A stretch of 59,692 nucleotides of DNA from Marinomonas piezotolerans. GTDB lineage: Bacteria; Pseudomonadota; Gammaproteobacteria; Pseudomonadales; Marinomonadaceae. The notes beneath the pieces were generated by a model, which had not been told where the DNA came from, made no database searches, and worked only from the letters and a program-made list of their open reading frames with translations. Each line of letters opens with the position of its first letter. The stretch's first letter is position 1. Shown in pieces: positions 1-8,089 of the stretch. The stretch is from NCBI RefSeq assembly GCF_003362755.1, contig NZ_QKRA01000014.1, forward strand, positions 1 through 59,692. Direction: 5' to 3'. The translations under genes were made by a program, and so were the position numbers.

Positions 1-56
1 TCAGCTTGTTTCAAAATCGCCATAATCTGGCTGTCGGTATAACGTGACTTTTTCAT
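1..56 (-). CDS. IS3-family transposase OrfA, N-terminal fragment at window edge
   Basis: Only the first 18 codons lie inside the window; the gene continues beyond base 1. The start ATG is at 56-54 on the minus strand, preceded by AGGAGG at good spacing. The sequence MKKSRYTDSQIMAIL is the start of the DNA-binding OrfA subunit (HTH_Tnp_1 family), which is normally joined to the DDE-domain OrfB by programmed frameshifting. It points away from hsdS, so the element's 5' end abuts the interrupted gene. Confidence 0.75.
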   Translation of the reverse strand, partial: MKKSRYTDSQIMAILKQA

Positions 57-127
57 GCAGAACCTCCTGCGTTTAGATTACGAGAAAATTCTACTTTTGG
101 CTGCTGTTAATTTTCGGGGGGATTACC
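1..127 (-). mobile_element. End of an IS3-family insertion sequence (5' end, partial)
   Basis: The minus strand starts a transposase OrfA reading MKKSRYTDSQIMAILKQA, with an AGGAGG ribosome site ahead of it. That start is typical of IS3-family elements of the IS407 type. The roughly 70 bases between the transposase start and the hsdS coding sequence are the element's terminal region. The exact end is uncertain; it lies near the run of C residues at 121-131, because hsdS coding sequence is recognisable from about 128. The rest of the element is left of the window. Confidence 0.7.
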
Positions 128-904
128 CCCCCACTTCCCGAACAAAAGAAAATCGCGGAAATCCTCTCCACTTGGGACAAGGCCATCACCACCACCGAAC
201 AGCTGCTCGCCAACAGCCAGCAGCAGAAAAAAGCTCTGATGCAACAACTGCTCACCGGCAAACAGCGCCTGCTGGATCAGAATGGAGAAAGGTTTGAGGG
301 GGAGTGGTGCGAGGTCAAATTGTCCTCGATTTTTGACCGGGTTACAGAGAAAAATAATGGCCAAAGTACCAACGTAGTGACCATATCCGGCGTTCACGGC
401 CTGATCCGACAAGAGGACTTTTTCAAGAAAACAGTAGCCTCCGAAACGCTCGATGGGTACTTCTTGCTAAGAAAAGGCCAGTTTGCTTACAACAAAAGCT
501 ATTCAAATGGCTATCCGATGGGGGCGATTAAACGCCTGAATCGGTATGACGATGGCGTTGTGACCACCTTGTATATCTGCTTTGAACTATCTGATTCGAA
601 CAAGGCTAATAGTGACTACTGGGAGCATTACTTCGAGTCTGGCCTTATGAACAAGGGACTTAGCCAAGTAGCTCATGAAGGTGGACGTGCTCATGGTTTG
701 TTGAATGTTAAACCAGCGGACTTCTTCTCGTTGAAAGTGCCGCTTCCTTCTCGGGAAGAACAACAAAAAATCGCTGCCGTTCTCTCCGCTGCCGATCAGG
801 AAATCACCACCCTGCAACAGCAGCTGGATCACTTGAAACAAGAGAAAAAAGCCCTGATGCAGCAGTTGTTGACTGGTAAACGTCGAGTGGCTGTCGATGC
901 TTAG
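128..904 (+). pseudogene. hsdS: Type I restriction specificity subunit HsdS, 5' part removed by IS insertion
   Basis: HsdS gives a type I restriction-modification complex its DNA sequence specificity through two target-recognition domains (TRDs) separated by helical conserved regions. Here 258 codons remain. The fragment starts in the end of TRD1 (PPLPEQKKIAEIL), passes through the central helical spacer ending LMQQLLTGK, contains a complete TRD2 (about residues 55-210) and ends with the distal spacer EQQKIAAVLSAAD and a second LMQQLLTGK. The two spacers are near copies, as expected for HsdS. TRD1 is missing because the IS3 element sits at its 3' end, so the standard two-part specificity cannot be made from this fragment alone. 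A start codon exists only at 239 (internal ATG), which could give a TRD2-only half subunit. The 3' end overlaps kwaA by 8 bases. Confidence 0.88.
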
Positions 905-1415
905 CTGGTTCGCCAAGCTATTGCTGACCGCCACAGCTATCGCCCCCGTGGGAATTAGCTATGCTTGGGTGGCATACACCGATGGGCGTTTGGATGTTGC
1001 ATTACTCACAGTAGCAGCTTCTTTGGGGTTGGTATTTATCTGCATTTGGATGCTGCGCTACGCCCGTAATAATCTTGAAAGTAGCAACTTTCAGATCTCC
1101 ACTGTGGAAGCAGCAGATCGGGAGAATATGACCTTTCTCTTGCTGTATCTGCTACCGTTATTTACCGCCAGTTTTACATCTTTGAACTGGCAGGTATGGC
1201 TACCAACATTGGTTATATTTGCCGTAATGGTTAGCACCGGTTATAGCTATCACTTCAATCCATTACTTGGGTTAATGGGATGGCACTTCTACAAGGTTTC
1301 AACTCCTGAAGGAGTAACCTATGTACTGATCACAAAAAAAGAACTTCGTCGTGCGCAGGATGGGCTGATTGTGGTGCAACTGACGGAATACATTGTGTTG
1401 GATAAGGAGGTTTAA
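897..1415 (+). CDS. kwaA: Kiwa defence protein KwaA, membrane subunit
   Basis: This 172-residue membrane protein has about four hydrophobic segments (roughly residues 5-27, 33-53, 78-96 and 101-125) and a charged C-terminal tail. Size, topology and position directly upstream of a DUF4868 gene match KwaA of the two-gene Kiwa anti-phage system, in which KwaA is the inner-membrane sensor partner of the DNA-binding effector KwaB. The start ATG lies inside the end of hsdS (8-base overlap), so translation is probably coupled to hsdS. The identification rests mainly on the partner gene; by itself KwaA has few sharp motifs. It is still intact although hsdS upstream is broken. Confidence 0.78.
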   Translation: MLSWFAKLLLTATAIAPVGISYAWVAYTDGRLDVALLTVAASLGLVFICIWMLRYARNNLESSNFQISTVEAADRENMTFLLLYLLPLFTASFTSLNWQVWLPTLVIFAVMVSTGYSYHFNPLLGLMGWHFYKVSTPEGVTYVLITKKELRRAQDGLIVVQLTEYIVLDKEV

Positions 1416-1416
1416 T

Positions 1417-2301
1417 GTGCCGCAAAATCTTTTTGCGCTGGTTTTAGTTGCTGGTGTTCCAGAGGTTCGACGTGTTCGTTTAAGTGCTCCTCTTCAGAAC
1501 AAAATCACTGAATTATTTGACGACCAACAGCAAGCTTTTTTTAATGGTATTGAAGATGAATTGCCTTTTAACGGAGACTGGAAGCCCGATGCCCATGAAG
1601 TGCTGGTACTAGAAGGTCTCACTGAAATTGAGCTCATGAGTACTGCCATTACCAGCAATGTGACATCCTATCCTGCGTTAGATCTGTCCCGATTTGAAGA
1701 TGAGCCCATCAAGGCTTTGTTCAGTGGATATGCGAGCGGAGCCAATGTAACTGTGCAGGTACAGCGTTTCATCTCATCTCAAATGCTGGTAAGAAACCAG
1801 ATCCCTGTTATCAGACTTCAAACTGGTAATACCTTTACTGAAATGACGGAGCCAATGTTTACCCTAGCTCGCAGTCTGGTAGCTGTGATTCAGAATGGGC
1901 AACTGAAATTCAAGAGCTTTTCCAATCTCCGTACTGTATTTGATTTGTCTGAGGCCTATAGGGAGGCCACGGACTCAGATCTGGAATCTTTTGCAGGTCA
2001 TACTCTTCTGGCCTGTGCGGATATCGATAATTTCAAATCTAATGCAGATTCGTCGGTTCGCAAGATGGTACATGCGATTAGTCAGGATGATGTGTTAAAC
2101 CAACATGGTTTGCAGAAAATTACAGATGTTGCGGACGGTTTCTCTCAGGTCAATATCACCGTGGCCAATGGCCAGATTCAGCTCCCAACAGACAAAAAAG
2201 AGCTAAAAACGCTCTTGCAGTTCCTGCTAGAAAATATCTTTGTAGGCCCTCTCTCGGGGGAGCAATACCGTACAAATTCTAAACGGTTAGAGTCCGATTG
2301 A
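1417..2301 (+). CDS. kwaB: Kiwa defence protein KwaB (DUF4868)
   Basis: This 294-residue soluble protein has the DUF4868/KwaB signature in its C-terminal half: REATDSDLESFAGH, then NADSSVRKMVHAI, a DKKELKTLLQFL helix and a C-terminal YRTNSKR. In Kiwa, KwaB works with membrane KwaA to stop phage DNA replication and late transcription after infection is sensed. I chose the GTG at 1417 as start because AAGGAGG (1404-1410) sits at ideal spacing, and the longer reading from 1393 would lie inside kwaA. The gene begins one base after the kwaA stop, so the two are co-translated. It is followed 66 bases later by dgt on the same strand. Confidence 0.85.
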   Translation: MPQNLFALVLVAGVPEVRRVRLSAPLQNKITELFDDQQQAFFNGIEDELPFNGDWKPDAHEVLVLEGLTEIELMSTAITSNVTSYPALDLSRFEDEPIKALFSGYASGANVTVQVQRFISSQMLVRNQIPVIRLQTGNTFTEMTEPMFTLARSLVAVIQNGQLKFKSFSNLRTVFDLSEAYREATDSDLESFAGHTLLACADIDNFKSNADSSVRKMVHAISQDDVLNQHGLQKITDVADGFSQVNITVANGQIQLPTDKKELKTLLQFLLENIFVGPLSGEQYRTNSKRLESD

Positions 2302-2367
2302 TTTAAGGGGTTCAACTACTCCGCTTGATAATTCTTGAATTCAAATTAATGAATAAGGAGGTTTTTG

Positions 2368-3714
2368 ATGACTGAAATTAACCAATGGGAGCAACGGTGG
2401 GGAAATGATGTTAACGCATCTAGCTCGGAGGATGATGTTCGAAATGAGTGGGAGCGAGACTATGCTCGTCTAATTCATTCAGCTGCATTTCGTCGCCTTC
2501 AGTCAAAGACTCAGGTTCTAGGTCTGGGGGAGAGTGACTTTTATCGAACTCGCTTAACGCACTCGATGGAGGTTGCTCAAATAGGTACGGGAATTGTTCG
2601 TTACCTCAGAGATAAAAAGCACCGAGCTGATGAAGATATTAAGGCAGCCCTACCAAAATCTGCACTGATGAATGCTATTTGTTTGGCACATGATATCGGA
2701 CACCCTCCCTTCGGTCATGGAGGAGAAGTTGCACTAAATATTTGTATGCGAGCTCATGGTGGATTTGAAGGTAATGGTCAAACACTTCGAATTTTGTCTC
2801 GTTTAGAGAAATACACCCTTAAGCATGGCATGGCACCTACAAGAAGACTACTGCTAGGCGTTCTTAAATACCCGGCTAGTTATAACCAATGTGTGCAAGA
2901 TGAGGCTTACCAGACGCTAGGTGCACTTAAGTGGCTTTCTCCCGCTGACAAACAACATCCGCCTAAATGCTACTTAGATACCGAAAGAGAAGTTGTTGAC
3001 TGGATTCTTGAGCCTTTTTCAAAAGAAGAGCGGGAGTCGTTCATAAAGATGAAGCCAGATGCAAAATCTGGGCATTTGAAACCCATGTACAAAGGGTTAG
3101 ATACATCCATTATGGAATTGGCAGACGACATCTCATATAGCCTCCATGACTTAGAAGATGCGATCTCTCTGGGCATGATTACAGATAAAGATTGGCAAAA
3201 GCATAACGGCGGCAAGGAAGATATTTTTCAAAGTTGTGGCTTATCAAGTGAAACAATGGGGCTGAAACTATTTTCAGAACATAGTTATGAGCGCAAACGT
3301 CAGATTGGTGACTTAGTACATAAATTTATCACTAATACATATGTCGAAGAGACCAATATGGAGGGAGCTGTTTCACCATTTCTTAAATGGAATGCGGTAA
3401 TGGATAAAGATTGCGAGAAGTTACGAAAACATATTTTTGATCTGGTCAAAACTAAGGTCATTCAGAGCCCAAATGTCCAACAGCTCGAGTTCAAAGGCCA
3501 AAAGTTAGTGATTGAACTATTTGATGCGTTAAGCTCAGATCCTACAAGGCTGCTGCCTGTTTCGACTGTCGAACGGTACGAGAATGTCTCTGAGGGATCT
3601 CCTCAAATGCGAGTAATTTGTGATTACATCTCAGGTATGACTGACGAATATGCTACCCGTATGTATGAAAAAATATACCACCCTCATAAAGGGTCAATTT
3701 TTGATCGGCTTTAA
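2368..3714 (+). CDS. Deoxynucleotide triphosphohydrolase (Dgt family, HD domain)
   Basis: The 448-residue protein belongs to the dGTP triphosphohydrolase family, which converts dNTPs to deoxynucleosides plus triphosphate. The family start region WERDYARLIHSAAFRRLQSKTQV is visible in pieces (residues 28-50), followed by the metal-binding HD residues H65 (RLTHSMEVAQIG) and H108-D109 (LAHDIGHPPFGHGGE), and a later aspartate in ELADDISYSLHDLEDA. Phage defence by dNTP depletion is established for some Dgt homologues. Location inside a restriction/Kiwa cluster suggests a defensive role rather than housekeeping, but this is inference. The ATG at 2368 is preceded by AAGGAGG, the same ribosome site layout as kwaB. 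Confidence 0.87.
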   Translation: MTEINQWEQRWGNDVNASSSEDDVRNEWERDYARLIHSAAFRRLQSKTQVLGLGESDFYRTRLTHSMEVAQIGTGIVRYLRDKKHRADEDIKAALPKSALMNAICLAHDIGHPPFGHGGEVALNICMRAHGGFEGNGQTLRILSRLEKYTLKHGMAPTRRLLLGVLKYPASYNQCVQDEAYQTLGALKWLSPADKQHPPKCYLDTEREVVDWILEPFSKEERESFIKMKPDAKSGHLKPMYKGLDTSIMELADDISYSLHDLEDAISLGMITDKDWQKHNGGKEDIFQSCGLSSETMGLKLFSEHSYERKRQIGDLVHKFITNTYVEETNMEGAVSPFLKWNAVMDKDCEKLRKHIFDLVKTKVIQSPNVQQLEFKGQKLVIELFDALSSDPTRLLPVSTVERYENVSEGSPQMRVICDYISGMTDEYATRMYEKIYHPHKGSIFDRL

Positions 3715-3726
3715 TCTGGAGGGCGA

Positions 3727-3951
3727 ATGGGTAGCTACCGGATTCTCTATACCACCGACGCAGGCCAATCTCGACTCGTTTTACGTGAGTTGAGAGGTCA
3801 GGTTTGGCTAGTCCAGCTTTAAATAACCGAGTTGTATCAAACTAGCAAGTTGAATATAGGTAAGCATATTAAAAGCGTTTTGTCAGACGGGGAGCTGTCT
3901 GAAAAGGCAATTGTAAACCGAAAGTTTACAACTGCCTCTGATGGTAAATCA
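3727..3951 (+). pseudogene. rhuM: RhuM-family protein remnant with in-frame stop and 3' deletion
   Basis: Reading from the ATG at 3727 (GGAGG just upstream) gives ILYTTDAGQSRLVL then VWLVQL, a TAA stop, and in the same frame ITELYQTSKLNIGKHIKSVL and VNRKFTTASDGKS. This is the N-terminal part of the RhuM family, a gene often carried in type I restriction loci. Homology stops after DGKS and the rest is deleted. Bases 3952-4029 encode nothing I recognise; a shifted frame there reads an 18-residue tail ending NWKPLK, possibly the old C-terminus. So two lesions are visible: a premature stop after about 32 codons and a truncation. This remnant fills most of the 315-base gap between dgt and hsdR. 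Confidence 0.8.
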
Positions 3952-4029
3952 TCGCAGCATCAAAGGCGCAAGATATTGAAGAACTTCTCAATTGGAAACC
4001 GCTCAAATAAATAGCAAGGATTACGAATT

Positions 4030-7000
4030 ATGCAGCCATCTCTCAAATTTCAGGAAGAATACAGCGCTAAGCTACCAGCGCTAACGCTATTGACGAGCTT
4101 GGGCTGGTCATTTCTTAATCCTGAGCAGGCGTTAGCCGAGCGGGGGGGTAAGTTCGATCAGGTGGTGCTGAGGGAAGTGCTAAAGGGGGAGCTGCAAAAG
4201 CGTCGCTTTATGTTTGGCGGCAAAAGCTACCCATTGTCACCCAAGTCGATTGATAACTTAATTGCGGAAATCTGCTCCCCTGCATTGAATGAAGGTTTGC
4301 TGACGGCCAATGAAAAACTCTACAACCATCTGATGTATGGGATTTCAGTAACGGAGTTTGTGGACGGAAAGCGAGCGACACCTACTGTCGCGCTTATCGA
4401 CTGGGCTGACCCTCAAAACAACAGCTTTATCTTTACCGAAGAGTTTTCCGTTAGCCGTTCTGGCGGGGCACAAGATACTCGTCGCCCTGATATCGTGTGT
4501 TTTGTGAATGGCATACCTTTGGTGGTGATCGAAGCAAAACGTCCCGATGGGAAGAAAGGCCCAACGGTGGACGAAGGTATTTCCCAGAGTCTTCGCAATC
4601 AGCGCCCCGATGAAATCCCCCATTTATTTGCCTATAGCCAGTTGCTGCTTTCCATTAACGGCTCCGAAGGACGTTACGGCACCTGTAACACCCCCGCTAA
4701 GTTTTGGGCGGCATGGCGTGAAGAAGAACTATCCGATGCAGAGATTTATGCTGTTCGCAACAGGAAGCTTTCACCGGAACAAATCTCAGCCCTGTTTGAT
4801 TATCGCAAAGGCAAGGATTTGGATTGGTATCAAATCTGGTCGGCCAATGAACTGTCAGTATCCGGGCAGGATCAATTGCTGATCAGTCTGTTGCGCCCTG
4901 ATCGGCTATTGGAAATGGTGCGTTATTTCACTTTGTTTGACCAAAAAGCAGGGAAGATTGTTGCCCGCTATCAGCAAGTATTTGGTATCAAGAAATTAAT
5001 CGCCAAGATCAACACCAAGAATTCATCTGGCGGTCGTGAAGGCGGTGTGGTTTGGCACACCACCGGCTCTGGTAAATCCTTTACCATGGTGTTTTTAAGT
5101 AAAGCGCTGATCTTGCATGACAGCCTCAAGCAATGCCGTATTTTTGTGGTGACAGACCGAGTGGATCTGGAAACCCAGTTAAGCAATACCTTTGCCTCCG
5201 GGGGGGAGTTGTCCGGTAAAAAGGGTAAACAAGCCGCTATGGCGAGTTCTGGCAAACGCCTAGCCGAGCAAATTGGTCTGGGCACAGAGCGGATTATTTT
5301 CTCCCTTATTCAGAAATTTAACTCTGCAACCAAGTACCCAAACTGTCGCAATACTAGCGAAGATATCATTGTTCTCATTGACGAAGGGCACCGTAGCCAA
5401 GGTGGGGAAAATGGTATCCGTATGCGACAAGCATTACCTAAAGCCTCCTTTGTGGCCTTTACGGGGACGCCTCTGTTGAAGGACGACGAGACAGAAAGTA
5501 AGTTCGGGGGCATTGTCCATGCCTACACCATGCAGCGAGCAGTTGAGGATGGAACTGTCACACCTTTGTTATACGAGGAACGTAAGCCTGAGTTAAACGT
5601 CAACGAAAAAGCCATCGATGCATGGTTTGATCGCGTCACACAATGTCTCTCTGAACAGCAAAAAGCCGATCTTAAGCGTAAGTTTGCCAAAAAAGGTGAA
5701 ATTTATGCGGTCGATGATCGTATAGAGTTGATAGCTTTAGATGTGGTGAGCCATTTCATCAACAATATTCCAGATGGATTACAGGGGCAATTGGCCTGTG
5801 ACAGCAAAACTTCTGCTATTAAGTACAAGAAATACTTAGATCAAGCCATGCTAGAGTGGCCAGAGAAAGATCGTTTTGAAACGGCTGTTGTGATGAGTCC
5901 ACCCGACAGCCGTGAAGGTAATCAAGCTGTTGACAGCACGGCTATGCCAGAAGTCACCAAATGGTGGAATGACAACGTTGGTAAACAAGATGAGCAAATC
6001 TATACCGACAATATCATTCGCCGTTTTGCTGATGAAAAAGACCCTCTTAAAATGATCATTGTCGTCGATAAGCTTCTGACCGGTTTCGATGAACCTAAGA
6101 ACGCGGTGCTCTATATCGACAAGCAGCTCAAATCTCACAATCTGATTCAAGCGATTGCTCGGGTAAACCGACTTCATCCTAAAAAGCAATTTGGCTTGTT
6201 GATCGATTATCGCGGCATCCTGCGCGAACTCGATACTACAATCCAAGATTATCAGGACTTAGCAAACCGCACTCAAGGAGGCTATAACGTAGATGATATT
6301 GCGGGGCTTTATAACCAGATGAGCACCGAATACAAACGTCTCCCTCATTTGTATAAGGCCTTGTGGGCGATCTTTGATGGGGTGAAAAATAAGTCTCAAA
6401 TCGAACAGCTCAAAGCTCCTTTAATTCCGAAAATAGAGAATCAAAATGGTGAGCTAGTAGACGTTAACCAAGAGCGCCGGGACAACTTTTTTGAGGCGTT
6501 GACTAACTTTGCAAGCTGTCTAAAAGTGGCTTTGCAATCCGCCACCTTTTTTGAAGACACCAGCTTCACTGATCAGGATCGAAAACACTATAAGGAGACC
6601 GTGAAGCAGTTATCGTCATTGCGGCAGGTGGTTAAACAGGCTTCCGGTGAGCAGGTTGATTATGATGATTATGCGGGTCGAGTGAAGAAACTACTTGATA
6701 AGCATGTTGTGGGGGTGGCGGTTAACGAACCTAATGCCAAGTATGAAGTGGGTAAGATGGGGCAAAGCACTGGCCCAGAAAGCTGGTCTGAGGAAAAGAC
6801 TCGAAACGAGATGGATATTATTAAAACTCGCGTAACCAAAATTATAGAGCAAGACTTGGCTGATGACCCCTATGCGCAAGAGTCTTTCTCCGCACTGTTA
6901 TTGAAAGCGATACAGGAAGCCGAAGAGCTATTTGATCATCCCAACAAGCAATACCTTCTGTTTAGCGAGCTGAAAGAGCAAGTAGAGGCGCGTCGTTTGG

Positions 7001-7329
7001 ATGATATTCCAAATGTGTTTGCTGGTAATCATCATGCCCAAGCCTACTTCGGGGTATTCAAGAAGGTATTGCCTGAAGTGTTTGCTGTCACGGATGGACA
7101 GATTATGGATAAGTGGACAAAACTGGCGTTTGAGGTGGATGAGCTGGTGTCCGCTGCCGTATCTGAAAACTCAATTAATCCTGACAATATTGAGGCTGAT
7201 ATCCGTAAAAAGCTGCTGCCTAAATTGTTCCAAGAGTGCAAAGCGATTGGTGGTGGTATGGATCAAGCTAAGAAAGCTGTGGAGTTGGTCGTTCAAATTA
7301 CCCGAACTGGTTTGGCGAAAGAATCGTAA
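4030..7329 (+). CDS. hsdR: Type I restriction enzyme R subunit HsdR
   Basis: HsdR is the motor and nuclease subunit that translocates DNA and cuts it away from the recognition site. The 1,099-residue protein has the PD-(E/D)xK nuclease core (P153-D154, E168 and K170 in VVIEAKRP), a Walker A motif TTGSGKS at 344-350, the helicase motif II DEGH at 451-454, motif III FTGTP shortly after, and motif VI QAIARVNRL. Length and motif order match full-length HsdR of the EcoR124-like group. A fair ribosome site (AAGGA) precedes the ATG. No lesion is visible. It needs HsdM (not in the window) and a working HsdS, and the local hsdS is broken, so the enzyme may be an orphan motor unless the other hsdS half functions. 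Confidence 0.95.
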   Translation: MQPSLKFQEEYSAKLPALTLLTSLGWSFLNPEQALAERGGKFDQVVLREVLKGELQKRRFMFGGKSYPLSPKSIDNLIAEICSPALNEGLLTANEKLYNHLMYGISVTEFVDGKRATPTVALIDWADPQNNSFIFTEEFSVSRSGGAQDTRRPDIVCFVNGIPLVVIEAKRPDGKKGPTVDEGISQSLRNQRPDEIPHLFAYSQLLLSINGSEGRYGTCNTPAKFWAAWREEELSDAEIYAVRNRKLSPEQISALFDYRKGKDLDWYQIWSANELSVSGQDQLLISLLRPDRLLEMVRYFTLFDQKAGKIVARYQQVFGIKKLIAKINTKNSSGGREGGVVWHTTGSGKSFTMVFLSKALILHDSLKQCRIFVVTDRVDLETQLSNTFASGGELSGKKGKQAAMASSGKRLAEQIGLGTERIIFSLIQKFNSATKYPNCRNTSEDIIVLIDEGHRSQGGENGIRMRQALPKASFVAFTGTPLLKDDETESKFGGIVHAYTMQRAVEDGTVTPLLYEERKPELNVNEKAIDAWFDRVTQCLSEQQKADLKRKFAKKGEIYAVDDRIELIALDVVSHFINNIPDGLQGQLACDSKTSAIKYKKYLDQAMLEWPEKDRFETAVVMSPPDSREGNQAVDSTAMPEVTKWWNDNVGKQDEQIYTDNIIRRFADEKDPLKMIIVVDKLLTGFDEPKNAVLYIDKQLKSHNLIQAIARVNRLHPKKQFGLLIDYRGILRELDTTIQDYQDLANRTQGGYNVDDIAGLYNQMSTEYKRLPHLYKALWAIFDGVKNKSQIEQLKAPLIPKIENQNGELVDVNQERRDNFFEALTNFASCLKVALQSATFFEDTSFTDQDRKHYKETVKQLSSLRQVVKQASGEQVDYDDYAGRVKKLLDKHVVGVAVNEPNAKYEVGKMGQSTGPESWSEEKTRNEMDIIKTRVTKIIEQDLADDPYAQESFSALLLKAIQEAEELFDHPNKQYLLFSELKEQVEARRLDDIPNVFAGNHHAQAYFGVFKKVLPEVFAVTDGQIMDKWTKLAFEVDELVSAAVSENSINPDNIEADIRKKLLPKLFQECKAIGGGMDQAKKAVELVVQITRTGLAKES

Positions 7330-7332
7330 GCT

Positions 7333-8082
7333 ATGTCTGTCTCCATTATTCCAGAGCATAAAAAATTGTCCTTTCGCTACGGTGAGCATCGCTATGACTG
7401 TACTCTCTTGAAAGGACAATTTTCCGCTAGGAAGATCGTTATCAAAGTTCATCCGGATTGTCGTGTTGTTGTGGCTGCACCGGAAGACGCTGAACTCAAG
7501 GATATTCAGATTGCTTTAACCAAGCGTGGCCGTTGGATTTATGAGCAAATACGGGAATTTAAAAAGCTCCAAGAACACGCTTTACCACGGCAGTATGTGA
7601 GTGGCGAAAGCCATTTTTACCTTGGTAAACAGTACCTATTGAAGGTGGAAGAGCAACCGGAAGTGGCTCAGAGCGTCAAAATGACCCGAGGAAAACTAGA
7701 GGTTTCGGTGAAGCAGAAGTCGCCAGAGAAAATTCGAGCTTTGCTAGACGAGTGGTACAAAGCCAGAGCCAAAGAAACTTTCGCCAAACGCCTTACAGCG
7801 ATGCTTGAACAAGCCTTATGGGTATCTGATCACCCATCCATTCGGGTGCTGACTATGAAAACCCAATGGGGTAGCTGCTCCCCTAAAGGGCTTATAACCC
7901 TTAATCCCCATCTTGTTAAAGCGCCTCGTGAATGCATCGACTACGTTATCTTGCACGAGTTGTGTCATATTGCCGAGCACAACCATAGCGAACGCTTTTA
8001 CCGGCTAATGGGGCAAGTAATGCCGAATTGGGAAAAGACAAAAGAAAAGCTGGATCAAATGGCTTTTGAAATCTTAAGTTGA
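7333..8082 (+). CDS. YgjP-like (DUF45/M48-type) zinc metalloprotease of the restriction locus
   Basis: The 249-residue protein has the SprT/YgjP-like pattern: an N-terminal region ending in the QWGSCSPKG segment (about residues 178-186) and a zinc site HELCH at 208-212 with a third ligand probably H218 in NHSERF. These proteins are often found immediately after hsdR, and here only three bases separate the two genes, so they are one transcription unit. The substrate is not known; E209 would be the general base of a metalloprotease. Association with type I restriction genes is established as a frequent genomic pattern, while the function within it is unproven. Confidence 0.85.
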   Translation: MSVSIIPEHKKLSFRYGEHRYDCTLLKGQFSARKIVIKVHPDCRVVVAAPEDAELKDIQIALTKRGRWIYEQIREFKKLQEHALPRQYVSGESHFYLGKQYLLKVEEQPEVAQSVKMTRGKLEVSVKQKSPEKIRALLDEWYKARAKETFAKRLTAMLEQALWVSDHPSIRVLTMKTQWGSCSPKGLITLNPHLVKAPRECIDYVILHELCHIAEHNHSERFYRLMGQVMPNWEKTKEKLDQMAFEILS

Positions 8083-8089
8083 AACGAAA

